DNA from: Synechococcales cyanobacterium PMM_0036
GTDB taxonomy: Bacteria > Cyanobacteriota > Cyanobacteriia > Elainellales > Elainellaceae
Direction: 5' to 3'
Length of the DNA stretch: 5,694 bases
Assembly (NCBI GenBank): GCA_949127645.1
Contig: CASBQM010000718.1
Coordinates: 1 to 5,694, forward strand
In this document: positions 4,942 to 5,694 of the stretch, piece after piece
How the letters are laid out: the number at the start of each line of letters is the position of its first letter
How positions within the stretch are numbered: position 1 is the first letter of the stretch
Position numbers and translations under genes: made by a program
The notes under the pieces: model-generated
The model's database searches: none
What the model saw: only the letters and a program-made list of their open reading frames with translations
What the model was told of the DNA's origin: nothing

Positions 4942-4985
4942 GGCTAACCTGCTCATTTCTGTTCACCTCCTATGTTCTGACTACC

Positions 4986-5694
4986 GTGCTGCAATCCCTT
5001 AATATCATTGTTGAAGCGCTCCCCAGTCTTTTGCTGGGGGCTGGCGTAACGCTGCAACTGACGGCGATCGCTATTGCGATTGGCATGATCGCCGGGTCGC
5101 TGATTGGCATCGCCCGTCTCTCCTCTTCGCGGCTCGTGAGATTGGCGGCTCGTTGCTATGTTGACTTTTTTCGCGGTACGCCGCTGCTGGTGCAGATTTT
5201 CATGATTTACTTTGGTTTGCCAGGACTGCTGCGAGATGGGGGGCTAAAGCTGTCGCTGAGTCAATTCGTCGCGGCGATTCTGGCGCTGGGTCTCAACAGC
5301 GCCGCCTACATTGCCGAAATTGTCCGAGCTGGGATTCAGTCGATCGAGCTAGGGCAGCGCGAAGCCTCGGAGTCGCTGGGGCTAGGATCATCACAGACGA
5401 TGCGATACGTGATTTTTCCGCAGGCTTTCCGGCGCATGATTCCGCCTCTAGGAAACGAATTCATTTCAATGATGAAAGACACGAGCTTGGTGGCGGTAAT
5501 TGGGTTTGAGGAGCTGTTTCGTCGCGGTCAACTCATTGTTGCTAGCAACTATCGGACGTTTGAGATCTACCTCAGCGTCGCACTCGTCTACCTAGTCATG
5601 ACACTGCTACTTTCGCAGGTCTTTAGCTGGCTAGAGCGATGGCTAAATCCAGTTGAGCAAGCTAAGAAGAAGGCGATCGCCCAGACCATAGCAG
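4986..5694 (+). CDS. Polar amino acid ABC transporter permease (HisM/GlnP type), 3' end outside window
   Basis: Open from GTG 4986 to the right edge with no stop (236 residues seen); family members are about 220-250 long, so only the last few codons are probably missing. The protein begins MLQSLNIIVEALPSLLLGAG and has hydrophobic segments near 13-42, 67-82, 92-112 and 193-215. Family motifs: F-F-R-G-T-P-L-L-V-Q (61-70), N-S-A-A-Y-I-A-E-I-V-R-A-G-I-Q-S-I (104-120), and the EAA loop E-A-S-x-S-L-G-L-G-S-S...F-P-Q-A (126-147) that contacts the ATPase, followed by P-P-L-G-N-E-F-I-S. It forms the inner-membrane channel with the binding protein just upstream and the divergently encoded ATPase. GTG 4986 is chosen because the protein then starts at the usual family position; there is no Shine-Dalgarno before it, and instead CACCTCCT lies 15 bases upstream. 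The tail after 222 is Lys/Ala-rich and unusual for nothing but its HIP1 site. Confidence 0.94.
   Translation, partial: MLQSLNIIVEALPSLLLGAGVTLQLTAIAIAIGMIAGSLIGIARLSSSRLVRLAARCYVDFFRGTPLLVQIFMIYFGLPGLLRDGGLKLSLSQFVAAILALGLNSAAYIAEIVRAGIQSIELGQREASESLGLGSSQTMRYVIFPQAFRRMIPPLGNEFISMMKDTSLVAVIGFEELFRRGQLIVASNYRTFEIYLSVALVYLVMTLLLSQVFSWLERWLNPVEQAKKKAIAQTIA

Larger units (their letters stand above)
947..5680. repeat. Dispersed HIP1 octamers (GCGATCGC), 11 copies
   Basis: Copies begin at 947, 1748, 2141, 2399, 2825, 3329, 3773, 4072, 4475, 5064 and 5673, about one per 520 bp. HIP1 is the highly iterated palindrome of many cyanobacterial genomes. All 11 lie inside coding sequence; none is in an intergenic gap. 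None was seen in the first 940 bp. The coordinates given span the first to last copy. Confidence 0.97.

Overview
The window looks like a cyanobacterial chromosome segment. The HIP1 octamer GCGATCGC occurs 11 times in 5.7 kb, where chance predicts about 0.1, and the gene content fits: a Uma2-family (DUF820) nuclease with a cyanobacterial-type heptad tail, a DUF2358 protein, and a PPC/DUF296 protein. Nothing here allows a genus to be named. No rRNA, tRNA, transposase or CRISPR array was seen.

Layout, left to right. (1) The 3' end of a gene whose product ends in an SGNH-hydrolase-like D-x-x-H block (up to 272). (2) A complete Uma2-family PD-(D/E)XK-like protein with a four-copy 21-bp in-frame tandem repeat (355-1128). 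(3) A 230-bp gap holding a consensus TATAAT and a degenerate 14-bp repeat. (4) A two-domain protein (1359-2123) whose C-terminal half looks TIR-like or nucleoside-deoxyribosyltransferase-like and whose N-terminal ~100 residues I cannot assign. (5) A DUF2358 gene on the minus strand (2120-2521), overlapping gene 4 tail to tail by 4 bp. (6) A PPC/DUF296 gene on the plus strand (2579-2998), closely divergent from gene 5. (7) A polar-amino-acid ABC importer split across a divergent promoter region: ATPase on the minus strand (3037-3795), then lipoprotein solute-binding protein (4058-4903) and permease (4986 to beyond the right edge) on the plus strand.

The right half is one functional unit. The binding protein captures an amino acid in the periplasm, the permease forms the channel, and the ATPase across the 262-bp intergenic region powers uptake. 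That intergenic region carries a near-consensus NtcA-like site (TGTA-N8-AACA) and a tandem pair of 15-bp repeats, each containing the palindrome CTGATCAG, so nitrogen control and divergent co-regulation are plausible but unproven. The left half is a set of individually transcribed accessory or conserved-hypothetical genes. The best candidate for something undescribed is the TIR-like two-domain protein at 1359-2123, which could be an NAD- or nucleotide-acting effector or a stand-alone enzyme. No convincing intrinsic terminator was found anywhere in the window.
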